NCBI GenBank assembly: GCA_022448645.1
Contig: JAKVBZ010000172.1
Coordinates: 1 to 5,806 of the forward strand
From: Pirellulaceae bacterium
GTDB lineage: Bacteria > Planctomycetota > Planctomycetia > Pirellulales > Pirellulaceae
Direction of reading: 5' to 3'
Length of the DNA stretch: 5,806 bases
Shown here: in pieces, positions 1 through 5,806 of the stretch
Layout of the letters: each line of letters begins with the position of its first letter
How positions within the stretch are numbered: the first letter of the stretch is position 1
The notes under the pieces: generated by a model
Databases searched by the model: none
What the model was told of the DNA's origin: nothing
What the model saw: the letters and a program-made list of their open reading frames with translations, nothing else
Program-made: the position numbers and the translations under genes

Positions 1-1
1 C

Positions 2-2242
2 GATGACGATGGCGGCACAGATACTGCCGGCACCTCAGTCACCGTCGGAAACGTCTCGCCGATCGTCCAGCTCGACTCGGTACCAACCATCCATGAAGAT
101 GGGACCGCCACGCTCACCGGGACGATTATCGATCCGGGAACCCTCGACACGTTTACGCTGGTGGTGGACTGGGGAGATCCGCTTAGTCCGGCCAACCAGA
201 CGACACATACCTACGGGCCCAGCGACACTGGTGCGCAAACCTTTACCCTTACCCATCAGTACCTCGACGACAATCCCACCGATACACTCCAAGATACGTA
301 CACGATCAATGTCGCCGTCACTGATGATGATGGCGCCTCCGACACCGACGTCACTCCGGTGAACGTCGGGAACGTATTGCCTGTTCTCACACCAATTTCT
401 GTGAGTGGCAATTTGGTAGAAGGTGAAACCGTTCACATTGCCACAACATTCATTGATGCAGGTCTTCTGGATACCTACACTGCACAAGTTGACTGGGGCG
501 ATGGTACGGATGTTGAACCAGTTACGATCGGAGCATCCAGTGGAAGTGGGACTCTCAGTGGCAGCCATGTTTTCATTGATCAGGGGACGTACACGGCAAC
601 CATTCGATTTGCAGATGATGACATGTCGGGCAATTTTGAAAACGGGTTGGCGAACCTCGACTACGTTGAGCGCAGCCTGGCCATTGAAATCGTAAACGCC
701 GATCCAGAAATCGCTTTGCTCCAACCTCGTTTTTCTGATGAAGGTCACTCGACGCAAATATCGGGAACGTTTACCGACAGGGGCATACTCGATACGCACA
801 CCGCACAAATTGACTGGGGCGACGGAGGATCGCCCGAATCGATCCCGATTGACCAGGGCAGCGGTAGCGGTTCATTTGCGGCAAGTCACATTTTTGCCGA
901 CGATGGCGTCTACAACGTGGCGACCACGGTCATGGATACGGACGGTGGCCAGTCGACTGAGCATTTTACCGTCACAGTGTCCAATATCTTGCCGACGCTG
1001 AGTGTGGTGGAGGATCAGACGGTCACCATGAAAGAACCTCTAGAAATCCCAGACTTAGGCACTTTTACTGATCCAGGATTCAACAACCCTGCAAACCCAA
1101 ACGAGGCTCCTGACGGCAGCCGGGAAAACTTCTATTTCAAGATCGACTGGGGGGATCTAACGAGTGACCTGGCCATGGTGTCGAACGTCATCGACGGCGG
1201 TCCCAACGTGTTGACCAGGGGTTCCTTTGATGGGCTCCACACGTACCAAGATCCTGCTCTTTACACAGTGACTATCACACTTGTTGATGATGACTCAAAC
1301 GACATTTACGATATTGGGACATTTAATGTTACGGTCGAGGTCGGAAACAACGGCGTACAGGCTTCGGAAAAAAGCGGCGCCGATGACCTTACTGGCGCTT
1401 TTTCATACGAACTTATCAAACAATCGTCAGCCGACAAGACACGGTCGAAATCGATCGAGGTTGCAGCTCCGCAGTCGAGCGCATCTACGGTTGAAGTTCA
1501 AGTTGCCGATTCCGGAGCTACCACAATTGATCTGACAACTTCATCAGAGCGATACCTATTGCTCCAGGTGGTCAATCCGGATGGGAGCGAAGGTGAATCG
1601 TATCGGATAGAACCGAAGGTGCTGTACAACCTGGAAACATTTTTCCGCTCCATGCCAAACAATCGGTATGACATTTGGCTTATTCAAACCGAAACGAATA
1701 CCCGAAGGCTGGTGCTGACAGCGACTGTGCGGGACGGCCAGGGAGTTGATCCCTCGGACGAATCCGACGGCGGCCAGGAGAAACCGCCTCAGGAAGATCA
1801 ACAAATCAAAATGGATGGCACAGGTCCTTTGGAAAACCATCCTCACTTGGAAACCACACCTCTAGATCTCTTGGAGAATCCTCAAAGCAACCATCGGTCC
1901 TTACCTCTTGGCACCCCCGTACCAAAAGCTCCTCTGCCAGCCCAGCTATGGGAAGAATTTGGTGACGAACGGATCTCCCAGGCAACCCCACAACATCAAC
2001 ATGATCCTGTAGAATTAGCCTGTGAAGCCACCCTGCTTTTCAGTCTTGCCCGCGTTGGCTGGGCAACACGAGACCGGCAGGTCTCGCGCAGCCATAATCG
2101 TCGTAAATGGCGACGCCTGACGCGGTCAAGTCGACTTCGTCGCCAGCTGCCGTCAGAAACAGAAGAACTTGCCGGAAATGAACACGCGAATCGTAAACAC
2201 CTCGCACTCCCTCACGAGTCATTGGACCTACTGAATTGTTGA
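2..2242 (+). CDS. C-terminal part of a large PKD-repeat, probably secreted surface protein (5' end outside window)
   Basis: The frame is open from the left edge to TGA at 2240-2242, giving 746 visible residues; no start lies in the window, and internal ATGs such as 161 fall inside a domain, so they are not the true start. Residues 1-21 finish one PKD-like domain. Four more follow, with Trp-Gly-Asp hallmarks at D56-W57, D164-W165, D271-W272 and D382-W383; each ends in an acidic DDD/DTDGG-type turn and a TVxVxN-[IV]-[LS]-P strand. Residues about 450-595 form a different, beta-rich module ending in VRDGQGVDPSDESDGG, which resembles the shared C-terminal module of giant planctomycete proteins (recognition from memory, moderate). 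Then come a Pro/Gln/His-rich linker, a hydrophobic stretch (about 670-688) and an Arg/Lys cluster (690-714). PKD folds are extracellular beta-sandwiches often found in adhesins, so a matrix or cell-surface role is inferred. No catalytic domain or signal peptide is visible. The kinase gene follows after 55 bp. Confidence 0.93.
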   Translation, partial: DDDGGTDTAGTSVTVGNVSPIVQLDSVPTIHEDGTATLTGTIIDPGTLDTFTLVVDWGDPLSPANQTTHTYGPSDTGAQTFTLTHQYLDDNPTDTLQDTYTINVAVTDDDGASDTDVTPVNVGNVLPVLTPISVSGNLVEGETVHIATTFIDAGLLDTYTAQVDWGDGTDVEPVTIGASSGSGTLSGSHVFIDQGTYTATIRFADDDMSGNFENGLANLDYVERSLAIEIVNADPEIALLQPRFSDEGHSTQISGTFTDRGILDTHTAQIDWGDGGSPESIPIDQGSGSGSFAASHIFADDGVYNVATTVMDTDGGQSTEHFTVTVSNILPTLSVVEDQTVTMKEPLEIPDLGTFTDPGFNNPANPNEAPDGSRENFYFKIDWGDLTSDLAMVSNVIDGGPNVLTRGSFDGLHTYQDPALYTVTITLVDDDSNDIYDIGTFNVTVEVGNNGVQASEKSGADDLTGAFSYELIKQSSADKTRSKSIEVAAPQSSASTVEVQVADSGATTIDLTTSSERYLLLQVVNPDGSEGESYRIEPKVLYNLETFFRSMPNNRYDIWLIQTETNTRRLVLTATVRDGQGVDPSDESDGGQEKPPQEDQQIKMDGTGPLENHPHLETTPLDLLENPQSNHRSLPLGTPVPKAPLPAQLWEEFGDERISQATPQHQHDPVELACEATLLFSLARVGWATRDRQVSRSHNRRKWRRLTRSSRLRRQLPSETEELAGNEHANRKHLALPHESLDLLNC
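65..1342 (+). repeat. Tandem array of four PKD-like domains
   Basis: Four consecutive Ig-like units are visible at about 65-388, 389-712, 713-1000 and 1001-1342 (roughly 108, 108, 96 and 114 codons). Each begins with a Glu-rich edge strand, has a 'GTFxDxGxxDT' type segment, then the (V/I)DWGD core, a 'HxxxDxGxYxxxxxxxDxDG' strand pair, and a closing strand. The second and third are the most alike: 461-504 and 782-825 match at 35 of 44 bases by hand count. The first has a long insertion in place of the usual WGDG turn, and the fourth a long Asn/Pro/Ala-rich insertion (residues about 356-375). Acidic clusters suggest calcium binding, which is inferred. Confidence 0.85.
2009..2146 (+). other. 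Hydrophobic stretch plus basic cluster near the C-terminus of the PKD protein
   Basis: Residues 670-688 include a mostly hydrophobic run (ATLLFSLARVGWA) interrupted by Glu and Arg. They are followed by a tail with about 13 Arg/Lys in residues 690-714, including RRKWRR and RLRR. Hydrophobic-then-basic is the general layout of bacterial C-terminal sorting or anchoring tails. Here the hydrophobic segment is short and charged, and about 32 further residues follow the basic cluster, so it does not fit PEP-CTERM or LPXTG signals. A role in retention or sorting is speculative; a DNA- or polyanion-binding tail is an alternative. Confidence 0.4.
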
Positions 2243-2297
2243 CTGTTTCTTCCTTTTCCATTCGATACCTGGCATATAGCCATATCCTGTACGATTG
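2243..2297 (+). other. 55-bp intergenic gap between the PKD gene and the kinase gene
   Basis: The gap is pyrimidine-rich at its left end (2245-2260). An in-frame TAG at 2277-2279 lies just upstream of the kinase start, so the kinase cannot begin further left than 2280. A small inverted repeat, TGGC-ATATA-GCCA (2270-2282), has a 4-bp stem and no T-tract, so it is too weak to be called a terminator. No AGGAGG-like sequence lies within 15 bases of the ATG. The spacing fits either an operon or a short promoter region; nothing in the sequence decides this. Confidence 0.6.
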
Positions 2298-5200
2298 ATG
2301 AACTTACAATCTTGCACAACTTGTCAGGCCCAGCTGGATGACGCCTCTATCAAGGCCGGTCGATGTCCTGTGTGTGGTGCACCAACCGTCGCAACGACTC
2401 TCCATACGGTCCAGGACCTTAGTCAGCCTGGCACGAGTGTAACTCAGGACCCGTCGGGCAGTAGTACTAGCGAAGACAGTTCAGAAAGATCGTTGGAGCA
2501 TCCACGTAAAGATTCTTCTCTGTCAGGGCAAACGACGAATCCAAACCATGCAACTGTCGATCTCTCACCTGCCGATACTGCGGCCGACCTGGGACCGCTG
2601 ATGGGCAGTCAGGATGGGACTGCTTCTGCTAACTCCAACGAAGACAAGCCGGCAGAGAATGAAACCGACGCCGAACCCTCGAAAAAATCGACGCATCTCA
2701 TTGATACGGATATGACGATCGATATTGCCGAACTCGCCAGTGAATCTGGCGAGTTCAAGGTCTCAACTGACGGAGTGGTGCGCGATGAAAGAGTGACGAT
2801 GGACGGTGACATCGAAAATCTCGATACGCAGTGGCAAAACAGCTACGATGCAGCTACATCCAACCGGAACACCATTCGCCAACCGGACACCAAGAGTGGT
2901 TTTCGCTCTTCGCTCCCAATCAAGTCCCGCAACGTCCTGGAAAGCTCTTCCCGCACAAGCGGCGATCCAAAACAGCTTCCTCCAGCCGAGGTGCCCGATT
3001 ACGAGCTGTTGAACGTCATCGGTGAAGGAGGAATGGGGGTCGTCTTTTCGGCAACTCAATCTTCGATTGCCCGTACAGTGGCAGTCAAAATGCTCAAGTC
3101 GAACAAACAAACGAACGAAGAGCAGCACGACAAATTCATCTCCGAGGCCGTGGTCACGGGGGAACTCGATCACCCCAACATTGTTCCGATTTACGATCTG
3201 GGCACCAATGAATCAGGTGCGCTTTTCTATTCAATGAAACATGTCCGAGGAACGCCCTGGGATGACGTCATCAAGGATAAAAGTCTGGATGAGAATCTAA
3301 ACATCTTACTGCGGGTCGCCGACGCGGTAGCTTTTGCACATGCTCATGGCGTCGTGCACCGCGATCTGAAACCTGAAAATGTGATGCTCGGAGACTATGG
3401 GGAAGTTCTCGTCATGGACTGGGGCTTGGCACAGGTCACCAACGATTTTGCCAATATTGAAGCGATTTATCAAACTGGAAGTCTGGGTGGTACACCAGCT
3501 TATATGTCGCCGGAAATGGCACGTGGTCCCATTGAAGCGATTGATTTCCGTAGCGACGTCTACCTGCTAGGGGCAATCTTGTACGAAATTATTGGTGGCC
3601 GCCCTCCGCATTCAGGCCGCGACGTGATGCAATGCCTGATGGCTGCCACCCAAAACCAGATTGACCCGATTGAATATGAAGGTGAACTAAAGTCAATCTC
3701 CATGCGGGCCATGGCGGTAAATCGAGAAGACCGCTACGCGTCTATCAAGGATTTACAGGATGCGATTGGCGCCTATCAATCGCACTCCGAGAGCCTCATG
3801 CTCACCGCCAGCTCGCGACACCATCTTGAAAAAGCTCGCCAAACCTCTAACTACGATACCTATGCGAGATCCGTTTTTGGATTCCAGGAAGCACTTCAAC
3901 TATGGGACGGCAATGAGAAAGCACGGATCGCATTAGTGGAAGCACAGTTCGACTACGCCTCCTGTGCTTACGATAAAGGTGATTTTGACCTTGCCGCAAC
4001 TTTGCTCAATCCGGCCAATGAAACACATACAGAATTACTTTCCAAAATCGAACAAGGGCAACAAGAACGTGATGCTCGCCAATGGCGTCTCCGAAATTTT
4101 CGGCGAATCGTCGCGGCCCTGGTAGTCGCCATCGCTGGAATTTCGATTCTGGCAGCCGTGCTGATCAATCAAAATCGCCAGGAAGCAGTACACCAAAAAA
4201 GCATTGCTGAAAAGAGTGAGCAAGAAGCCGTACACCAAAAAAGCATTGCTGAAAAAAATGAGCAGGAAGCAGTTCGGCAAAAAACGCTTGCTGACAAGGC
4301 AAAAGAGGCCGAAGAATACGAATCCTACATCGCCCGAATTGGACTCGCCGCCGCCAAAATCGACGAGAATGCCTACGACTACGCCTACGAATTACTCACC
4401 CAGTGCCGCCAGGACCTACGACATTGGGAATGGGGACGTCTGGCGCACCTGTGTCAGCTCTCTGAACTTCCCATGCAGGCTAATGGACCTGTCGATGCTG
4501 TGGCCTACTCGCCGCTTGGCGACCAATGTGTCAGTGGCGATTGGGATGGTCAGGTTGCCATCCGCGACATTTCCGATGGCAAGGTAATCCACTCGCTACA
4601 GCATGGGCAATATGTTCACGCAGTCGCCTACTCACCCTCCGGGAAGTTCATTGCCAGCGGAAGCAGCGACAGCACCATTCGCTTGATAGATGCCAGGACG
4701 GGGTTGGAAATCAGAAAACTTCCAGGCAAGGCCCAAGGTGTAGGCCACCAAGATGCCGTGCTCAGCTTGCAGTTTTCACCCGATGGCAAGCAACTCATTA
4801 CAACTTCCTATGACGAGTCAGCCCGACTATGGGATTTGCAATCAGGAAGCGAATTGCAAGTCCTCAGGGGGCATAGCTGGTGGGTCTGGGATGCCGAGTT
4901 CTCTCCAGACGGCAAACAGCTTGTAACCGTAGGACAGGATGGTCGAGCAATTATCTGGAAGCGGGCAATAAATCAGGACAACACCTTTGGCCCATTCGAA
5001 AAAATCACCGAGTTCCCTGGTCATGAAGGGCCTGTCTACACAGCTGACTTTTCCAACGATGGTCAACTTGTTGCTACCGGAGGCTATGACAACAAGGTGC
5101 TGGTTTGGAACCCCAACGAGGTTCAGCCAATTGACATTGGACGCCGAATCGAAAATCTCCCCGATCCTAAACCAACCCACTTGGAACTCTCCGGGCATAA

Positions 5201-5806
5201 TGGTCCTGTCCGCTCCGTGGCATTTTCACCTACCAATAGCACCTTATTGGTGAGCGGTAGCCATGACAACACCTTGCAAATTTGGAATGTCGCAACAGGC
5301 AATCTTGTCAAGATCTTCCGGGGCCACGGTGGGAGTGTGAGATCCTGCGCGTTCTCTCCTGATGGCCTGAAAGTCCTGTCGGGCGCGCATGACGAGTTTG
5401 TGCGGCTTTGGAATATTGAAGGCTATCAGGAAAAACGTGTCATTCGTGGTCGCGTATTGAAAGGCCACACCGATGCAGTTCTTTCTGCCCAATTTTCTCC
5501 AGACGGCGCAAACATTGTGACCGCCAGTCGCGATCGCACGGCAAGCCTGTGGGATGTTGCCACTGGAAAACAGATACGAGAATTCAACGAAGGACACCAA
5601 TTCCTGGCTTCGAATATTGCCTTCTTTGATAACGGCAGAAAATTAGTCACCGGCGGTGGTGACAATAGTGTCCGGATTTGGGATGTCATTACCGGAACCC
5701 AACTGCTGCCTATTTCTCCCACCGGTCGCATGGGAACCATTGCTATCTCTCCCGATGGGTCTCAGATCGTTACCGGAAGTGCCGGCAATGAAATCCAGGT
5801 TTGGGA
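2298..5806 (+). CDS. Membrane Ser/Thr protein kinase with N-terminal zinc ribbon and C-terminal WD40 repeats (3' end outside window)
   Basis: The frame is open from ATG 2298 to the right edge, giving 1169 codons without a stop. This start is chosen because an in-frame TAG lies at 2277-2279 and because a four-Cys zinc ribbon (C6, C9, C23, C26) follows at once; TTG 2295 is the only nearby alternative. Residues 30-232 are Ser/Thr/Asp/Glu-rich and look disordered. The Hanks-type kinase domain spans about 235-494: Gly loop GEGGMG 242-247, Lys264 (VAVK), helix-C Glu283, HRDLKPEN 354-361 with catalytic Asp356, DWG 374-376, GTPAYMSPE 398-406, Asp420. All key residues are present, so it should transfer phosphate from ATP to Ser/Thr. 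A helical, TPR-like part (about 500-590) leads to a basic stretch and one membrane helix (604-623), then a coiled-coil stalk (628-669), a linker with WEW at 710-712, and WD40 repeats from 723. Positive charge before the helix places the kinase inside and the WD40 part outside the membrane. The architecture matches a known planctomycete kinase family; ligand and substrates are unknown. Confidence 0.96.
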   Translation, partial: MNLQSCTTCQAQLDDASIKAGRCPVCGAPTVATTLHTVQDLSQPGTSVTQDPSGSSTSEDSSERSLEHPRKDSSLSGQTTNPNHATVDLSPADTAADLGPLMGSQDGTASANSNEDKPAENETDAEPSKKSTHLIDTDMTIDIAELASESGEFKVSTDGVVRDERVTMDGDIENLDTQWQNSYDAATSNRNTIRQPDTKSGFRSSLPIKSRNVLESSSRTSGDPKQLPPAEVPDYELLNVIGEGGMGVVFSATQSSIARTVAVKMLKSNKQTNEEQHDKFISEAVVTGELDHPNIVPIYDLGTNESGALFYSMKHVRGTPWDDVIKDKSLDENLNILLRVADAVAFAHAHGVVHRDLKPENVMLGDYGEVLVMDWGLAQVTNDFANIEAIYQTGSLGGTPAYMSPEMARGPIEAIDFRSDVYLLGAILYEIIGGRPPHSGRDVMQCLMAATQNQIDPIEYEGELKSISMRAMAVNREDRYASIKDLQDAIGAYQSHSESLMLTASSRHHLEKARQTSNYDTYARSVFGFQEALQLWDGNEKARIALVEAQFDYASCAYDKGDFDLAATLLNPANETHTELLSKIEQGQQERDARQWRLRNFRRIVAALVVAIAGISILAAVLINQNRQEAVHQKSIAEKSEQEAVHQKSIAEKNEQEAVRQKTLADKAKEAEEYESYIARIGLAAAKIDENAYDYAYELLTQCRQDLRHWEWGRLAHLCQLSELPMQANGPVDAVAYSPLGDQCVSGDWDGQVAIRDISDGKVIHSLQHGQYVHAVAYSPSGKFIASGSSDSTIRLIDARTGLEIRKLPGKAQGVGHQDAVLSLQFSPDGKQLITTSYDESARLWDLQSGSELQVLRGHSWWVWDAEFSPDGKQLVTVGQDGRAIIWKRAINQDNTFGPFEKITEFPGHEGPVYTADFSNDGQLVATGGYDNKVLVWNPNEVQPIDIGRRIENLPDPKPTHLELSGHNGPVRSVAFSPTNSTLLVSGSHDNTLQIWNVATGNLVKIFRGHGGSVRSCAFSPDGLKVLSGAHDEFVRLWNIEGYQEKRVIRGRVLKGHTDAVLSAQFSPDGANIVTASRDRTASLWDVATGKQIREFNEGHQFLASNIAFFDNGRKLVTGGGDNSVRIWDVITGTQLLPISPTGRMGTIAISPDGSQIVTGSAGNEIQVW
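2313..2375 (+). other. N-terminal zinc-ribbon knuckle pair of the kinase
   Basis: Residues 6-26 contain CTTC (6-9), thirteen residues, then CPVC (23-26) followed by Gly27, the usual pattern of a small zinc ribbon. Two CxxC knuckles bind one Zn ion in this fold. It sits at the cytoplasmic N-terminus, ahead of a long flexible linker, so it may serve as a protein-interaction or localisation module; this is inference. Its intact pattern supports the ATG at 2298. Confidence 0.75.
3000..3779 (+). other. Hanks-type Ser/Thr kinase domain
   Basis: This is the catalytic core, residues about 235-494, and it is complete. The phenylalanine of the usual DFG is tryptophan (DWG 374-376), a common variant in planctomycete kinases that keeps the magnesium-binding Asp374. 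The HRD arginine (R355) is present, so activation is probably by activation-loop phosphorylation; candidate Thr/Ser residues lie at about 380-399. The segment ends with the RYxSIxDLxxAI helix typical of bacterial PknB-like kinases (479-490). Confidence 0.95.
4107..4166 (+). other. Single transmembrane helix of the kinase
   Basis: Residues 604-623 are uninterrupted hydrophobic or small residues (start IVAALVV, end AAVLI). They are preceded by a strongly basic stretch with RxxRQWRLRNFRR and followed by neutral, Gln/Asn-rich sequence. By the positive-inside rule the N-terminal kinase is cytoplasmic and the C-terminal part is extracytoplasmic. No other membrane segment was seen in the visible protein. 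Confidence 0.9.
4179..4304 (+). repeat. Three tandem 42-bp repeats encoding a 14-residue coiled-coil unit
   Basis: Copies lie at 4179-4220, 4221-4262 and 4263-4304. They encode QEAVHQKSIAEKSE, QEAVHQKSIAEKNE and QEAVRQKTLADKAK (residues 628-669). Copies 1 and 2 differ at 4 of 42 bases, copies 2 and 3 at about 15 of 42 (hand count). Fourteen residues equal two heptads, so each unit adds about two turns of coiled coil directly after the membrane helix, consistent with a dimerising stalk between membrane and propeller. Confidence 0.92.
4317..4463 (+). other. Conserved WEW linker between stalk and WD40 region
   Basis: Residues 674-722 read as two short helices: Y-x-x-Y-I-A-x-I-x-L-A-A-A-K-I (from Y674), then a Tyr/Ala-rich helix, L-L-x-x-C-R, and HWEWGRL (709-715) followed by LxxLC. 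This helical hairpin with a WEW signature precedes WD40 repeats in many planctomycete kinases (recognition from memory, not a search). It probably couples the coiled coil to the first propeller blade. Confidence 0.65.
4464..5806 (+). repeat. WD40 repeat array, at least ten units, running off the window
   Basis: Units begin at about 4464, 4599, 4728, 4872, 5022, 5196, 5325, 5466, 5595 and 5721 (residues 723, 768, 811, 859, 909, 967, 1010, 1057, 1100, 1142). The common pattern is GH-x(3)-V-x(2)-[VA]-x-FSPDG-x(4)-[VT]-[TS]-[GA]-x-D-x(4)-[LI]-W. Units 1 and 2 are degenerate: the closing Trp is missing (IRDI, IRLIDA). Units 4 and 5 carry longer linkers before the next GH, at about 895-905 and 940-965. 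Unit 9 has FFDNG in place of FSPDG, and unit 10 is cut at its last strand. Ten or more blades exceed one seven-blade propeller, so two propellers are likely. WD40 surfaces bind proteins or other ligands; here this part is predicted outside the cytoplasm. Confidence 0.93.

Noticed and set aside
35..808. Long minus-strand open frame (257 codons) opposite the PKD domains
   Set aside because: It is antisense to an obvious domain array. Its translation shows no recognisable fold, and it exists because the + strand codons rarely give stops in that frame.
2..2242. Frameshift explaining the odd basic C-terminus of the PKD protein
   Set aside because: The frame stays open with ordinary codon use to the stop, and I saw no domain continuing in another frame. 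Without homologues there is no positive evidence of a shift.
2239..2280. Sigma70-like promoter: TTGACT at 2239-2244 with a -10 element downstream
   Set aside because: At 16-18 bp spacing no hexamer resembles TATAAT; the best TATA-like match (TATAGC, 2275-2280) is 30 bp away. The TTGACT also overlaps the upstream stop codon, so it may be chance.
2270..2282. Inverted repeat TGGC-ATATA-GCCA as an intrinsic terminator
   Set aside because: The stem is only 4 bp, and the sequence after it is not a T-run.
2763..3173. Minus-strand 136-codon open frame opposite the start of the kinase domain
   Set aside because: The + strand encodes the conserved Gly loop, VAVK and helix C here, which fully explains the sequence.
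4035..4280. Minus-strand frame with repeated hydrophobic segments that looks like a small membrane protein
   Set aside because: The hydrophobic repeats (FLLxxFSNAFLVY) are the exact complement of the 42-bp coiled-coil repeats (Lys/Glu/Gln codons read as Phe/Leu). It is a reverse-complement artefact inside the kinase gene.
4204..4587. Plus-strand 127-codon frame with a Lys-rich start
   Set aside because: It overlaps the kinase gene in another frame. Its Lys-rich repeats come from the same 42-bp DNA repeats and it has no domain or ribosome site.

Overview
The window suggests a planctomycete, probably from the Pirellulaceae or a near relative. The evidence is the pairing of a PKD-repeat surface protein with a membrane Ser/Thr kinase that has a DWG (not DFG) magnesium loop, a 'WEW' linker and a long WD40 tail. 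GC is moderate and mixed. Assignment is by family recognition only; no search was run.

Layout: two genes, both on the + strand and both cut by the window edges. (1) Positions 2-2242 hold the C-terminal 746 codons of a large, presumably secreted protein. It has the tail of one PKD-like domain, four more PKD-like domains, a conserved-looking beta-rich C-terminal module, a Pro/Gln/His-rich linker, a short hydrophobic stretch, and a strongly basic tail. (2) A 55-bp intergenic gap (2243-2297) has no convincing terminator, promoter or Shine-Dalgarno sequence. (3) Positions 2298-5806 hold the first 1169 codons of a bacterial Ser/Thr protein kinase that runs off the right edge. Its order is: N-terminal CxxC...CxxC zinc ribbon, long acidic Ser/Thr-rich disordered linker, complete Hanks-type kinase domain, helical TPR-like segment, one transmembrane helix, a 3 x 14-residue coiled-coil repeat, the WEW linker, and at least ten WD40 repeats.

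How they may work together: the kinase would lie in the cytoplasm and its coiled coil and WD40 propeller(s) outside the cytoplasmic membrane, so it looks like a one-protein transmembrane sensor kinase. The adjacent PKD protein is probably exported and matrix- or surface-associated. The short same-strand spacing makes co-transcription possible, and a functional link between surface protein and sensor is a hypothesis only. I found no RNA genes, CRISPR array, insertion sequence or minus-strand gene. No clearly new system is evident; the best leads are the base-composition jump at a PKD domain boundary, the recent 42-bp repeat expansion in the membrane-proximal stalk, and the zinc-ribbon-plus-disordered N-terminus of the kinase.
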